From: Lacinutrix mariniflava | GTDB lineage: Bacteria > Bacteroidota > Bacteroidia > Flavobacteriales > Flavobacteriaceae | Assembly (NCBI RefSeq): GCF_001418015.1 | Contig: NZ_LIQG01000020.1 | Location: forward strand, 351,673-415,672 | Direction of reading: 5' to 3' | Length of the DNA stretch: 64,000 nucleotides | In this document: positions 38,066 to 46,833 of the stretch, piece after piece | Numbering within the stretch: the stretch's first letter is position 1 | Layout of the letters: each line of letters starts with the position of its first letter | Translations under genes and position numbers: made by a program | The notes under the pieces: generated by a model | Seen by the model: the letters and a program-made list of their open reading frames with translations, nothing else | What the model was told of the DNA's origin: nothing | Database searches by the model: none

Positions 38066-39109
38066 TTATCTATTAACGCCTTGTTTATTAATCCAACGCA
38101 CATACTCTTGTTTATTAGCATTATGCTGCGATAATGTTTTTGCGAATTTATGATAACCAAAGTTTTTTACGTTAGCAACAAAATAGATATAACTATGCTT
38201 TTCTGAATTTAAAACGGCATCTATTGCAGATACATCTGGCATAAAAATTGGTCCTGGCGGAATCTCTCTATATTTATAAGTATTGTACTTAGAGTCTATT
38301 TCTAAATCTTTATATAACACACGTTTTATAACTTGATCAAAATCTCCAGACTCCTTTTTAACGGCGTAAATTACCGTAGGATCTGCTTGTAAAGGCATGC
38401 CTTTTCTTATTCTGTTTAAGTACACACCAGCTACTCTTGGACGCTCATCTACTTTGGCTGTTTCTTTATGAACTATAGCAGCAATAGACATTACTTCATT
38501 AATAGATAAGTTAAGCGCTTTTCTTTTTTCATTTCTAGAAGTATTCCAAAAACGTTGGTATTCTTTTAGCATTTTATCTCTAAAACCTTCTGCAGACGTA
38601 TTCCAATAGATTTCATAACTATTAGGAATATACATAGATAATGCAGATTCATTATTGAAGCCATTTTTGTTTAAAAACGCTTGATCTCGCATTGCATTAA
38701 TTAGAGACAGACTATCTGCTTCAATTTGAAATGCAACTCTACCTGCTAAGTCTTCTAATCTTTCTTGATTATTAAACGCTATTTTTAATGGTACGTTGTT
38801 ACTTCTTATCGAGTTAATAATATCATTATTACTCATGTCTTTTTTTATAACAAAACGACCAGCCTTTATATTTGTAACATACTTCTTCTGCTCTGCAAGA
38901 GCATCAAATTTATCAATGTCTTTTAATAAAGGTTCTAATTGTTCTCTAACCTCAGCATACTTTGCATTGGTTGGCACATAAATATAAGCTTCGTTATTAT
39001 TAAAAGCAGTGTTAGGTTTTAACATTGCTCCATAAATAAAGTAAGCGAAGTAAGCTGCAACTGCTATACCTATAATAGCGATTGCTCCAAGAATTTTTTT
39101 AATGTACAT
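38066..39109 (-). CDS. mltG: Endolytic murein transglycosylase MltG
   Basis: This 347-residue inner-membrane enzyme cleaves nascent peptidoglycan strands and sets glycan length. An N-terminal helix (ILGAIAIIGIAVAAYFAYFIYG) is followed by a LysM-like domain and the YceG domain with AAIVHKETAKVDERPRVAGVYLNRIRKGMPLQADPTVIYAV. The glutamate in HKET is the catalytic residue. It overlaps the upstream acetyltransferase gene by 11 bp; the order dapF-GNAT-mltG is typical of flavobacteria. Confidence 0.93.
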   Translation of the reverse strand: MYIKKILGAIAIIGIAVAAYFAYFIYGAMLKPNTAFNNNEAYIYVPTNAKYAEVREQLEPLLKDIDKFDALAEQKKYVTNIKAGRFVIKKDMSNNDIINSIRSNNVPLKIAFNNQERLEDLAGRVAFQIEADSLSLINAMRDQAFLNKNGFNNESALSMYIPNSYEIYWNTSAEGFRDKMLKEYQRFWNTSRNEKRKALNLSINEVMSIAAIVHKETAKVDERPRVAGVYLNRIRKGMPLQADPTVIYAVKKESGDFDQVIKRVLYKDLEIDSKYNTYKYREIPPGPIFMPDVSAIDAVLNSEKHSYIYFVANVKNFGYHKFAKTLSQHNANKQEYVRWINKQGVNR

Positions 39110-39629
39110 TATTAATAAGTTGATATAAGTATTCGTTAGTATATTTTCCGTTCTGGAAATTCCAGTCTTTTTTTAGTCCTATTTTATTGAAACCTTGATT
39201 TTCAAATAACTTAATACTTGCTTCGTTGGTTTCAGAAATATTACAGTATAATTGATGTAAATCTAAATGTGTAAAGCAGTAATTAGAAAGCAAAGCTAGT
39301 GCTTCTTTACCATGGCCTTTAACTCGATCTTTAGTATTATGAATTAAAATACCAATTCCGGCACGACGATTTTTAACATCGAAATCGAAAACATCTATTA
39401 GTCCAATGGCATTATCGTTATAATCTGAAATTATCAAACGCAATTGTTTAACCTCATAGATATCTTTGTGCGAATGCTCTAGATATTCTTTAATTAAAAA
39501 TTTAGAATAAGGTGTAACAGTACTACTTAGTTCCCAAATGGTTTCGTCGTTTTCAATAGTATGAATAAACTCCAAGTCTTCAGGTTCTAAAGCACGTAAA
39601 TAAATATGTTCACCTTTTAATGTTACCAT
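39099..39629 (-). CDS. GNAT family N-acetyltransferase (RimJ/SpeG-like)
   Basis: This 176-residue protein starts LKGEHIYLRALEPEDLEFIHTIENDETIW and has the acetyl-CoA loop DRVKGHGKEALALLSNYCF and NISETNEASIKLFENQGFNKIG, the pattern of ribosomal-protein or polyamine acetyltransferases. The substrate is unknown. It overlaps dapF by 7 bp and mltG by 11 bp, so co-expression with cell wall genes is certain even if the functional link is not. Confidence 0.85.
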   Translation of the reverse strand: MVTLKGEHIYLRALEPEDLEFIHTIENDETIWELSSTVTPYSKFLIKEYLEHSHKDIYEVKQLRLIISDYNDNAIGLIDVFDFDVKNRRAGIGILIHNTKDRVKGHGKEALALLSNYCFTHLDLHQLYCNISETNEASIKLFENQGFNKIGLKKDWNFQNGKYTNEYLYQLINNVH

Positions 39630-40402
39630 TCCATTTCACCTTTAAAAACTAAAGTTGCAGGACCTTGAAGCCAAATGTTTTTATAACCGTTTGCTGTTTT
39701 CTCGAAAGACACTTTTAATTTTCCGCCCTCTACATTTAAAGCAATTTCTTGAGTATTGGTTTTTCCTGTGTTATGCATTGCTAAAGCTACTGCCGTAACT
39801 CCTGTTCCACAAGATAAAGTTTCGTCTTCCACTCCTCTTTCGTAGGTTCTAACCGCAAATGTTTCTGCATTTATTTGCTCCACGAAATTAACATTTGTTC
39901 CTTCTTGATTATAAGGAGCACCATATCGTATTTTAGAGCCTTCAGTTTTAACATCAAAATCCTTAATATTTTTTACTAAAGCGACATGATGTGGAGAACC
40001 TGTGTTTAAAAAAGCATGGCTATCGAAAAGAGCGATAGTATCTACATCTTGCATTTTCAATTTTACAAATCCGTTTTCTATAGTTGCTTCATGCAAACCA
40101 TCAATAGCACTAAATGTTGTCTCACTTTTAAATATGTTTAGCATTTCCGCGAAAGCGACAATACAACGCCCACCATTTCCACACATGGTACTTTCGTTTC
40201 CATCTGCATTAAAATAAACCATTTTAAAGTCTGAAGTAGCATCGTTTTCTAACAAGATTAGGCCATCTGCTCCAACTCCAAAACGTCTATCGCACAAATG
40301 TGCAATTAATTTGGTGTTATCTTTATTGAATAGCTCTTGACGATTATCAACAAAAACGAAGTCGTTTCCTGTGCCTTGGTATTTATAAAAAGTATGTGTC
40401 AT
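39623..40402 (-). CDS. dapF: Diaminopimelate epimerase
   Basis: This 259-residue enzyme interconverts LL- and meso-diaminopimelate for lysine and peptidoglycan. The two catalytic cysteines lie in STMCGNGGRC and TLSCGTGVTAVA; the opening FYKYQGTGNDFVFVDNR is the family start. Length is normal. It heads the dapF-GNAT-mltG run. dapA, an earlier step in the pathway, is 27 kb away. Confidence 0.96.
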   Translation of the reverse strand: MTHTFYKYQGTGNDFVFVDNRQELFNKDNTKLIAHLCDRRFGVGADGLILLENDATSDFKMVYFNADGNESTMCGNGGRCIVAFAEMLNIFKSETTFSAIDGLHEATIENGFVKLKMQDVDTIALFDSHAFLNTGSPHHVALVKNIKDFDVKTEGSKIRYGAPYNQEGTNVNFVEQINAETFAVRTYERGVEDETLSCGTGVTAVALAMHNTGKTNTQEIALNVEGGKLKVSFEKTANGYKNIWLQGPATLVFKGEMEW

Positions 40403-40572
40403 TAAGTGTATTTTACTACGACAAATATAGTGTATTGAAAATTTATTTGCGTTGTTAATCTCTCGTTAAAGTTGATTTTACCTAGCAATAAAAAAATTAA
40501 CTTTATAGTTATAACAGTAATTCTAAACTAAATTATATTTCTGTAGTTACAGGAATTAAAAAACAATTATAT

Positions 40573-41991
40573 ATGAAAAAATTAGCAACGCTGGTTTTCG
40601 TTTCTGTTTTGGGAGGTGCAATTACCCTAGGAACATACAAAACCTTTCTTGAAAAAGAAGAACAAGCAATTGTGCAAGCAGAACAAATAACTCAACCTGT
40701 TTTTCAACCAGTAAGTTATAAGACTACCAATACTAATTTAGGTGCTATTGAAGGTATCGATTTTACAACTGCTGCAGAGAAAACATTAGATGCTGTAGTA
40801 CACGTAAAAAACATTACACTTAATACGTCTCAACCTTCTATGCGTGATTTAATGCGTGGTAATGTTCAACAACGTAAACAATTGGGTACAGGAAGTGGTG
40901 TTATTATCTCGCCTGATGGTTATATTATAACAAATAACCATGTGATTGATTCCTCTGAAGAGTTGAGTGTTACACTTAATGACAATAGAACATTAAAAGC
41001 GATTATAATTGGTACAGATCCAAAAACAGATATTGCCTTATTAAAAATTGAAACCGATGACATTTTACCTTACGCCACTTTTGGTGACAGTGATACTGCA
41101 AAAATTGGAGAATGGGTTTTAGCTGTTGGTAATCCGTTTAATTTAACGTCTACAGTAACTGCTGGAATTATTAGTGCAAAATCTAGAGATTTATCTGGTG
41201 ACAACCACCAATCGTTTATACAAACTGATGCCGCTGTAAACCCAGGGAATTCTGGTGGAGCATTAGTAAACACAAACGGAGAGCTTATTGGTATAAACAC
41301 TGCTATTACCTCTCAAACCGGATCTTATATTGGTTACTCTTTTGCTGTACCAAGTAACATTGCTAAAAAAGTAGTACAAGATATTATGGAGTTTGGTAAT
41401 GTTCAAAATGGTATTTTAGGTGTTAGAGGAGGCTCTTTAAATAGTTATTCTGCCGAAAAATTAGGTGTTGGAGAAACAGAAGGTTTTTATGTAGACGACG
41501 TGATTGATGATTCTGGAGCAGCCGCAGCAGGTTTAAAAAGCGGAGATATTATTAAAAAAATTGACAATATTGAAATTAAGAAGCTTTCAGATTTAAGAGG
41601 TTACATCGATACTAAACGTCCTAACGATACTATAACTATTTTCTATTTACGAGATAACGTACAAAAGGAAACAGAAGTTACTTTATTAAAAAACAACACT
41701 TTAACAGTGCCTATCATCGGTGTTCTTAAAGATGCTAAACCTAAAGATTTAAAAAGGTTAAGTGCCGAAAATGGTGTTAAACTAGAACGATTGACTAGTG
41801 ACCAATACTACTCGAAATATTGGATTGCTAATGGTATTGGAGAAGGAGATATTATACTCTCTATAAATAATGTTAAAGTAAATTCTATAGAAGAGGTAAA
41901 AACGGTTATTGCTAATTTAGATAAAAGACAACTATTTACTGTTCAAATAATGAAAGACAAAGGACAAATAGAACGTCATTCTTTCAGGTAA
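40573..41991 (+). CDS. Periplasmic serine protease, HtrA/DegP-like
   Basis: This 472-residue protease/chaperone has an N-terminal signal or anchor (LATLVFVSVLGGAITLGTY). The trypsin-like triad is H123 (NNHVID), D153 (DIALLKI) and S227 (GNSGG). Two PDZ domains follow: about 275-375 (GILGVRGGSLNSYSAEKLGVGETEGFYVDDV) and 385-472. It should degrade or refold damaged envelope proteins. The gene stands alone, with a strong terminator. Confidence 0.92.
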   Translation: MKKLATLVFVSVLGGAITLGTYKTFLEKEEQAIVQAEQITQPVFQPVSYKTTNTNLGAIEGIDFTTAAEKTLDAVVHVKNITLNTSQPSMRDLMRGNVQQRKQLGTGSGVIISPDGYIITNNHVIDSSEELSVTLNDNRTLKAIIIGTDPKTDIALLKIETDDILPYATFGDSDTAKIGEWVLAVGNPFNLTSTVTAGIISAKSRDLSGDNHQSFIQTDAAVNPGNSGGALVNTNGELIGINTAITSQTGSYIGYSFAVPSNIAKKVVQDIMEFGNVQNGILGVRGGSLNSYSAEKLGVGETEGFYVDDVIDDSGAAAAGLKSGDIIKKIDNIEIKKLSDLRGYIDTKRPNDTITIFYLRDNVQKETEVTLLKNNTLTVPIIGVLKDAKPKDLKRLSAENGVKLERLTSDQYYSKYWIANGIGEGDIILSINNVKVNSIEEVKTVIANLDKRQLFTVQIMKDKGQIERHSFR

Positions 41992-42014
41992 AATCAAAAT
42001 AGTTACCGTATTTA

Positions 42015-42046
42015 AAAAGCACTTTAGTTCATTCTAAAGTGCTTTT
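42015..42046 (+). terminator. Terminator after the HtrA-like protease
   Basis: A perfect 13-bp stem (aaaagcactttag / ctaaagtgctttt) with a 6-nt loop, followed by a T tract, 23 bp past the stop codon. Confidence 0.9.
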
Positions 42047-42121
42047 ATTTTTTTACTAAAATCCTTTACGAAAACGTTTGAAATATATACTTTTGCAAAA
42101 TATTAAGCGAAGTTAAATAGC

Positions 42122-42152
42122 TTCGTTATAAATATATACAATGATACTTTTG
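42122..42152 (+). promoter_or_regulatory. Candidate promoter for gapA
   Basis: TACTTTTG at 42145-42152 is a perfect TAnnTTTG box, with TTCG at 42122-42125 about 19 nt upstream (consensus TTTG). It lies 50 nt before the gapA start. A second TACTTTTG is at 42088-42095, so there may be two start sites. The inner box is also part of a small palindrome, gatacttttgtatc. Confidence 0.5.
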
Positions 42153-42201
42153 TATCGCAAAAAAAATAACACAATTAACAACACACTAAAAACTAAAACA
42201 G

Positions 42202-43650
42202 ATGCCTGTTAAAGAAACCTACGAAAACGAATTAGCATACCAAGCAGACAGACGTCGTGCGACAGTAGAATTTATTAAAATTGTTAGCGACCTTTGGTAC
42301 GACAACTCTATCGAGCTAGTTCTTTTTAGAAACCAATTAATAGATAGAAACGTAAGTCAGATTTTAAATCTTCATGAATATGCAGGTGAATTTGTACAAA
42401 AGCCAATTTCTATTTTCGATTCTGTTGAAATAGCACAAGCTATTAAAACGTTAGACTTTCCGCCTTCTAAATTAGATATTGGAAAATTAACTTACGAGTT
42501 TCATTTAGAAGATCAAAAACACACAAATGCCATCGCTTTTGTTTCTAGCAAATTAAAAGGTGCTGAAGAATCTGAAGAAATTACACCTAAAGACGTTGTC
42601 CTTTATGGTTTTGGACGTATTGGTCGTTTAGTCGCTCGCGAATTAATGACAAGAACTGGAAAAGGTAGCCAGTTACGTTTAAGAGCCATTGTAACACGTG
42701 GTAAAAACGATATTACTGTTTTAGAAAAAAGAGCATCGTTATTACGTAACGATTCTGTACATGGTGATTTCTCTGGAACTGTTTCTGTAGATTTAGAAAA
42801 CGAATCTCTAATAATTAATGGAACAACGGTTAGAATTATTTCTGCTAACCAACCAGAAGATATAGATTACACAAAGTACGGCATTAACAATGCACTAATT
42901 ATTGATAATACTGGTGTATTTAGAGATAAAGAAGCCTTAACACGTTTAAAAAACTCTCCAGGTGCAGATAAAGTTTTATTAACTGCTCCTGGAAAAGGGA
43001 TTCCAAATATTGTACATGGTGTAAACCACTTAGAAAATAATCCAGACGAAGTAGATATTTTCTCTGCTGCTTCTTGTACTACAAATGCTATTACTCCTAT
43101 TCTAAAAGCTATCGAAGATACTTATGGCGTAAAGAGTGGACATTTAGAAACAATACATGCATATACTAACGACCAGAACTTAGTAGATAACTTCCATAGT
43201 AAATATAGACGTGGTCGTGCTGCGGCATTAAACATGGTAATTACAGAAACTGGAGCAGGTGCTGCCGTTTCTAAAGCTTTACCAAGTTTTGAAGGCAAAC
43301 TAACTTCTAATGCTATTAGAGTTCCTGTACCAAATGGTTCTTTAGCAATTTTAAACTTAGAATTAAAATCTAAAGCTAGTATTGATAGTGTAAATGCTAC
43401 AATAAAAAAATATGCTTTAGAAGGCGACTTAGTAGAGCAAATTAAATACGAAATGAGCGATGAGCTTGTATCTACAGATATTGTTGGTAGCTCTGCTCCT
43501 TCTATTTACGACAGTAAAGCAACTATTGTAAGAAAAGATGGAAAAAATGCTATACTCTATGTTTGGTACGATAACGAGTATGGTTACAGTCATCAAGTTA
43601 TTCGTTTAGCTAAGCACATTGCTAAAGTAAGACGTTTTACTTACTATTAA
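42202..43650 (+). CDS. gapA: Glyceraldehyde-3-phosphate dehydrogenase, long Bacteroidota form
   Basis: This 482-residue enzyme converts glyceraldehyde-3-phosphate to 1,3-bisphosphoglycerate. The Rossmann start VVLYGFGRIGRLVARELM is near residue 133, behind an extra N-terminal domain of about 130 residues that ordinary 330-residue GAPDHs lack. Catalytic Cys292 is in AASCTTNAITP; YDNEYGYSHQVIRLAKHI closes the protein. Its role could be glycolytic or gluconeogenic; long forms of this kind are normal for flavobacteria. Confidence 0.94.
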   Translation: MPVKETYENELAYQADRRRATVEFIKIVSDLWYDNSIELVLFRNQLIDRNVSQILNLHEYAGEFVQKPISIFDSVEIAQAIKTLDFPPSKLDIGKLTYEFHLEDQKHTNAIAFVSSKLKGAEESEEITPKDVVLYGFGRIGRLVARELMTRTGKGSQLRLRAIVTRGKNDITVLEKRASLLRNDSVHGDFSGTVSVDLENESLIINGTTVRIISANQPEDIDYTKYGINNALIIDNTGVFRDKEALTRLKNSPGADKVLLTAPGKGIPNIVHGVNHLENNPDEVDIFSAASCTTNAITPILKAIEDTYGVKSGHLETIHAYTNDQNLVDNFHSKYRRGRAAALNMVITETGAGAAVSKALPSFEGKLTSNAIRVPVPNGSLAILNLELKSKASIDSVNATIKKYALEGDLVEQIKYEMSDELVSTDIVGSSAPSIYDSKATIVRKDGKNAILYVWYDNEYGYSHQVIRLAKHIAKVRRFTYY

Positions 43651-43715
43651 TGCCATTGGTTTTAATCAAACGTCATTAATATATAGTCCAAATACAGTAT
43701 AATACACGTATATAT

Positions 43716-43742
43716 AAAAGCTTCACAAAATGTGAGGCTTTT
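43716..43742 (+). terminator. Terminator after gapA
   Basis: A 12-bp stem with one G-T pair (aaaagcttcaca / tgtgaggctttt) and an AAA loop, 66 bp after the gapA stop. The following T tract is short. Confidence 0.75.
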
Positions 43743-43811
43743 GTAGTATTATACAATTAAACTGAACAATATTTTTTACTTTCGCAGCAGGAAATAATCA
43801 ACATTATAAAA

Positions 43812-44441
43812 ATGAATTTTACTAAAGTTACCTTACTTCTATTATTAGCCTTTTTTTCAATACAAATTCAAGCACAAACTGAAGCTGAAGATGTAGACGA
43901 TAAACTGTCACTGGATAGCGGCTCGATAGAAAGTCAGTTCGAGTATTTAACCAAAAAATCTAATGGTTGGAAAGACCAACGTGGCCAACGCTACGAAGTG
44001 ATAAAAATACAATGGATAGAAAAATTAAAAGGGAATACTTTAGACTCTTTAAAAGCTGTACACAAAACACTTAGCGACACCAAAATTATTGTTACAAAAC
44101 AAGATGATGAAATCTCTAAATTAAAAACAAACTTATCTTCTACCCAAGGTACCTTAGCTGAAACAAATACCGAAAAAGATAGTATGTCTCTTTTTGGTAT
44201 TCAAATGAGTAAAGGAGGTTACAATGGACTTATGTGGTCTATTATTGGAGGCTTATTAGCGCTAGCGTTATTTTTTATGTATCGCTTTAAAAGTAGTAAT
44301 GCCATTACTAAAGAAGCTCAAAAATCTTTAGCAGAAACCGAAGAAGAGTTCGAAGACCACAGACGTATTGCTCTAGAACGTGAACAAAAAGTACGCAGAC
44401 AGTTACAAGACGAAATAAATAAGCATAAAAATTCTAATTAA
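43812..44441 (+). CDS. Signal-peptide, coiled-coil, single-TM protein of unknown function
   Basis: This 209-residue protein has a signal peptide (TKVTLLLLLAFFSIQIQAQ) and a helical, probably coiled-coil segment (about 70-120, LDSLKAVHKTLSDTKIIVTKQDDEISKLKTNLSST). One membrane helix follows near residues 138-156 (LMWSIIGGLLALALFFMY), then a charged helical tail (EDHRRIALEREQKVRRQLQDEI). I recall homologues being labelled tRNA (guanine-N1)-methyltransferase in databases. Nothing here supports that: there is no SPOUT fold, and the genuine trmD is at 46911-47588. Confidence 0.7.
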   Translation: MNFTKVTLLLLLAFFSIQIQAQTEAEDVDDKLSLDSGSIESQFEYLTKKSNGWKDQRGQRYEVIKIQWIEKLKGNTLDSLKAVHKTLSDTKIIVTKQDDEISKLKTNLSSTQGTLAETNTEKDSMSLFGIQMSKGGYNGLMWSIIGGLLALALFFMYRFKSSNAITKEAQKSLAETEEEFEDHRRIALEREQKVRRQLQDEINKHKNSN

Positions 44442-44537
44442 GCTTAATTACAAACCCTAAAACAGTGCTTTAAACAATAAGCTAAGCACAGTAATAATAA
44501 AAAGGTTTACAAGCTTTCTAATAAAAAATTTAATATA

Positions 44538-44567
44538 AAATCTGTAACTTCGGTTGCAGATTTTTTT
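44538..44567 (+). terminator. UUCG-tetraloop terminator
   Basis: Stem aaatctgtaac / gttgcagattt (one G-T pair) is closed by C-G around a TTCG tetraloop and followed by TTTTG. It lies 97 bp after the coiled-coil protein gene. Confidence 0.85.
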
Positions 44568-44637
44568 GTTTAAAAAACATACTTTAAATATTAGAATACC
44601 ATTTCAAACCGCACACTTTTAACTGTAATCTATAACA

Positions 44638-45096
44638 ATGATAATAATTAAAGCCGAAATACAGCATCTCAAAGACCTCGTTCCTTTGTTTGATGCTTAC
44701 AGAGTTTTCTATAGACAAACCAGTAATCCTGAAGCTGCAAAACAGTTTTTAAAACAGCGGTTAGAAAAACAAGATACTATTATTTATATCGCTTACGCGG
44801 AAGACAAAGCCGTTGGTTTTATGCATTTATTCCATAGCTTCACCTCTGTTGCTATGCAGCCCATTTATATTTTAAACGATTTGTTTGTAGATAAAAACCA
44901 TCGTAAAAAAGGCATAGGTGTAGCACTATTAAATCAAGCAAAAGAGAAAGCCAAACAAGACCTTTGTAAATTTGTAGCTTTGCAAACTGAAACTGACAAC
45001 CCTGCACAATTTTTGTATGAAAGTATGGGTTGGAAAAAGGATGTAGATTTGCAGTATACTTGGGAGAATGAAAACTTGACTTTCTCAAAAAAATAG
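44638..45096 (+). CDS. GNAT family N-acetyltransferase
   Basis: This 152-residue protein has the opening IKAEIQHLKDLVPLFDAYRVFY, acetyl-CoA loop KNHRKKGIGVALLNQAKEKAKQ and ALQTETDNPAQFLYESMGWKKD. The pattern is close to small-molecule GNATs such as YhbS/PaiA-type relatives; the substrate is unknown. The stop codon is 6 bp upstream of the left arm of the attC-like palindrome, so the palindrome lies in its 3' untranslated region. Confidence 0.85.
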   Translation: MIIIKAEIQHLKDLVPLFDAYRVFYRQTSNPEAAKQFLKQRLEKQDTIIYIAYAEDKAVGFMHLFHSFTSVAMQPIYILNDLFVDKNHRKKGIGVALLNQAKEKAKQDLCKFVALQTETDNPAQFLYESMGWKKDVDLQYTWENENLTFSKK

Positions 45097-45102
45097 TCGA
45101 AC

Positions 45103-45170
45103 TTCGAAATTATTATAACGCTGAATATAATGCATTGAAACGGCATCATATTCTAGTGACATTAGGCACA
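45103..45170 (+). repeat. Left attC-like palindromic element
   Basis: This 68-bp element begins TTCGAAATTATTATAACG, contains the arms GAATATAATGC (45123-45133) and GCATCATATTC (45143-45153; 10 of 11 complementary), and ends CATTAGGCACA. The first 16 bases are perfectly complementary to 46834-46849, on the far side of the serine hydrolase gene. The last nine (TTAGGCACA, 45162-45170) are complementary to 46643-46651, just past its stop. The GCCTAAC/GTTAGGC style of ends resembles integron attC sites (RYYYAAC...GTTRRRY). Confidence 0.7.
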
Positions 45171-46833
45171 ATTTAAAAAAAATGAAGTACACATATTTAA
45201 CATTAGTCTTTTTAATCATTATTTCTGGATGTAAGACTTCCGAAAAAATAGTAGAAAAGAAAGAAATTGATCAAGATTTAATAAATTTTCTATTTAAAGA
45301 TTACATTGGAGAAAAGCCAAGCGCAAGTTTTATTGTTATAAAAGATGGTCAAATAAAAGATTGCCAAAGTTTTGGATATGCTGATTTAGAGAATAAAATT
45401 CTTGCTAATCGTGAAACTAATTACAGGCTTGCATCTGTAACTAAACAGTTTACTGCAATGGGAATTTTAACTTTAATAAATCAAGGAAAATTAGATTACA
45501 ATACAAAATTGACGGAAGTAATTCCTGAATTCCCTGAATATGGGAAAAAGATTACTATAAAAAATTTAATGTCACATAGATCAGGTTTACAGCCATACAA
45601 CAAACTGTATCCAAATGATGAGAAAAAACAACTTGTTGATAAGGAAGTGCTTAATCTTTTAATAAAACAAGACAGTCTTTTATTTCCTGCAAATACCAAG
45701 TACAAGTATAGTAATTCAGGCTATGCTGTTTTAGCTATGATTATAGAACGTGTTTCAGGAAAAACGTTTCAAGACTTTATGGCTGAAGAAATTTTTGAAA
45801 AAATAGATATGACCAATAGTACAGTGTATTCAAAAGACTTGCAGATTAAAAACCGCGCCTATGGTTATAAATTCAACGATTCGATTTACGAAAACAGAGA
45901 CCAAAATATTTGGTCTGCTATTCTGGGCGATGGTGGAATATATTCGTCCGTCAGCGATTATGCAAAATGGGATAAAAGCTTATACAACGAAACACTTGTT
46001 AAGTCAAACTTAATTGATGATGCATTTTCCAACTGGGATGAAAATGGAAAAACAAATGGAAAAGGTTATGGATTTGGATGGCAAATTGACATAAAAAACG
46101 GCAAAAAATATTTACTGCATGGAGGAAGTACAACAGGTTTTCTAAATACTACGCTAAGAATCCCATCTGAAAAAATTACGGTCGTAATCTACACAAACAC
46201 TTCCAGTTTAGGAGGACTTAAAAGAAAAGCTTTGTTTTTAGCAAGTTACTTTTCTGATGGAAAAATTCCTTTACCTGCCTATATCTTACTTCAAAAAGAT
46301 ATAGAGGAAAATGGAATAGAAAATATTACAGCAAAATTTAATCAACTTAAATCTGACAATAATAAATATGATATTATAAAAGAGGATTTACGTTCTTTAG
46401 GCTTTAGTTACTTTAAAAAAGAACCTGAAAAATCGCTTAAAATATTCGAATTAATTAAAGTAGAATTTCCTGATTTTTATGGAGGTCATTTTGGACTCGC
46501 TCAATATTATGCATATAAAACGGAAGGGAATAATGAAAAGGCAGTTGAATATTACAAAAAAGCAGTTGAGTTATTACCAATTGAAAAACAACGCTTGATT
46601 AAATATTCAAAAAATATGATTAAAAAATTAAGTGAATAAAACTGTGCCTAACACGGTATAAAAAACATAGGGCGTTTGTGCTAACACCAAAGTTCTGTGT
46701 CTATTTACAAAGTCCGCTAAATATAAAATTTGGCATTTAAGAGAAAAAATAAAAGCAAAACATTTATTTTTAGCTAAGTAATAAACCGAAACGAAAGTGA
46801 TTTTTAACTGCCCTACGTTTCTTATACTAAACG
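45162..46833 (+). mobile_element. Putative integron-like gene cassette carrying a serine hydrolase
   Basis: This 1672-bp unit starts TTAGGCACA, holds a single gene with 11 bp before the ATG and 3 bp after the stop, and ends with a long imperfect palindrome finishing TAAACG. Its two ends are complementary to each other (TTAGGCACA / TGTGCCTAA). Removing the unit would join 45161 to 46834 and restore a small hairpin site with perfect 16-bp outer arms. That is the geometry of a cassette inserted at a conserved TT crossover point. No integrase gene is in the window. The cassette interpretation is inference. Confidence 0.5.
45182..46639 (+). CDS. Class C beta-lactamase-like serine hydrolase lipoprotein
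   Basis: This 485-residue predicted lipoprotein (MKYTYLTLVFLIIISGC, cysteine at 17) has the penicillin-binding fold. The SxxK nucleophile motif is S85-V-T-K88 in RLASVTKQF, the YxN motif is Y176-S-N178, and HGG lies near residue 315 (KYLLHGGSTTGF). The last ~110 residues look like TPR-type helices (FGLAQYYAYKTEGNNEKAVEYYKKAVELLP). It could be a peptidase or esterase rather than a beta-lactamase. It is flanked by attC-like palindromes with almost no spare sequence, suggesting it arrived as a cassette. Confidence 0.85.
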   Translation: MKYTYLTLVFLIIISGCKTSEKIVEKKEIDQDLINFLFKDYIGEKPSASFIVIKDGQIKDCQSFGYADLENKILANRETNYRLASVTKQFTAMGILTLINQGKLDYNTKLTEVIPEFPEYGKKITIKNLMSHRSGLQPYNKLYPNDEKKQLVDKEVLNLLIKQDSLLFPANTKYKYSNSGYAVLAMIIERVSGKTFQDFMAEEIFEKIDMTNSTVYSKDLQIKNRAYGYKFNDSIYENRDQNIWSAILGDGGIYSSVSDYAKWDKSLYNETLVKSNLIDDAFSNWDENGKTNGKGYGFGWQIDIKNGKKYLLHGGSTTGFLNTTLRIPSEKITVVIYTNTSSLGGLKRKALFLASYFSDGKIPLPAYILLQKDIEENGIENITAKFNQLKSDNNKYDIIKEDLRSLGFSYFKKEPEKSLKIFELIKVEFPDFYGGHFGLAQYYAYKTEGNNEKAVEYYKKAVELLPIEKQRLIKYSKNMIKKLSE

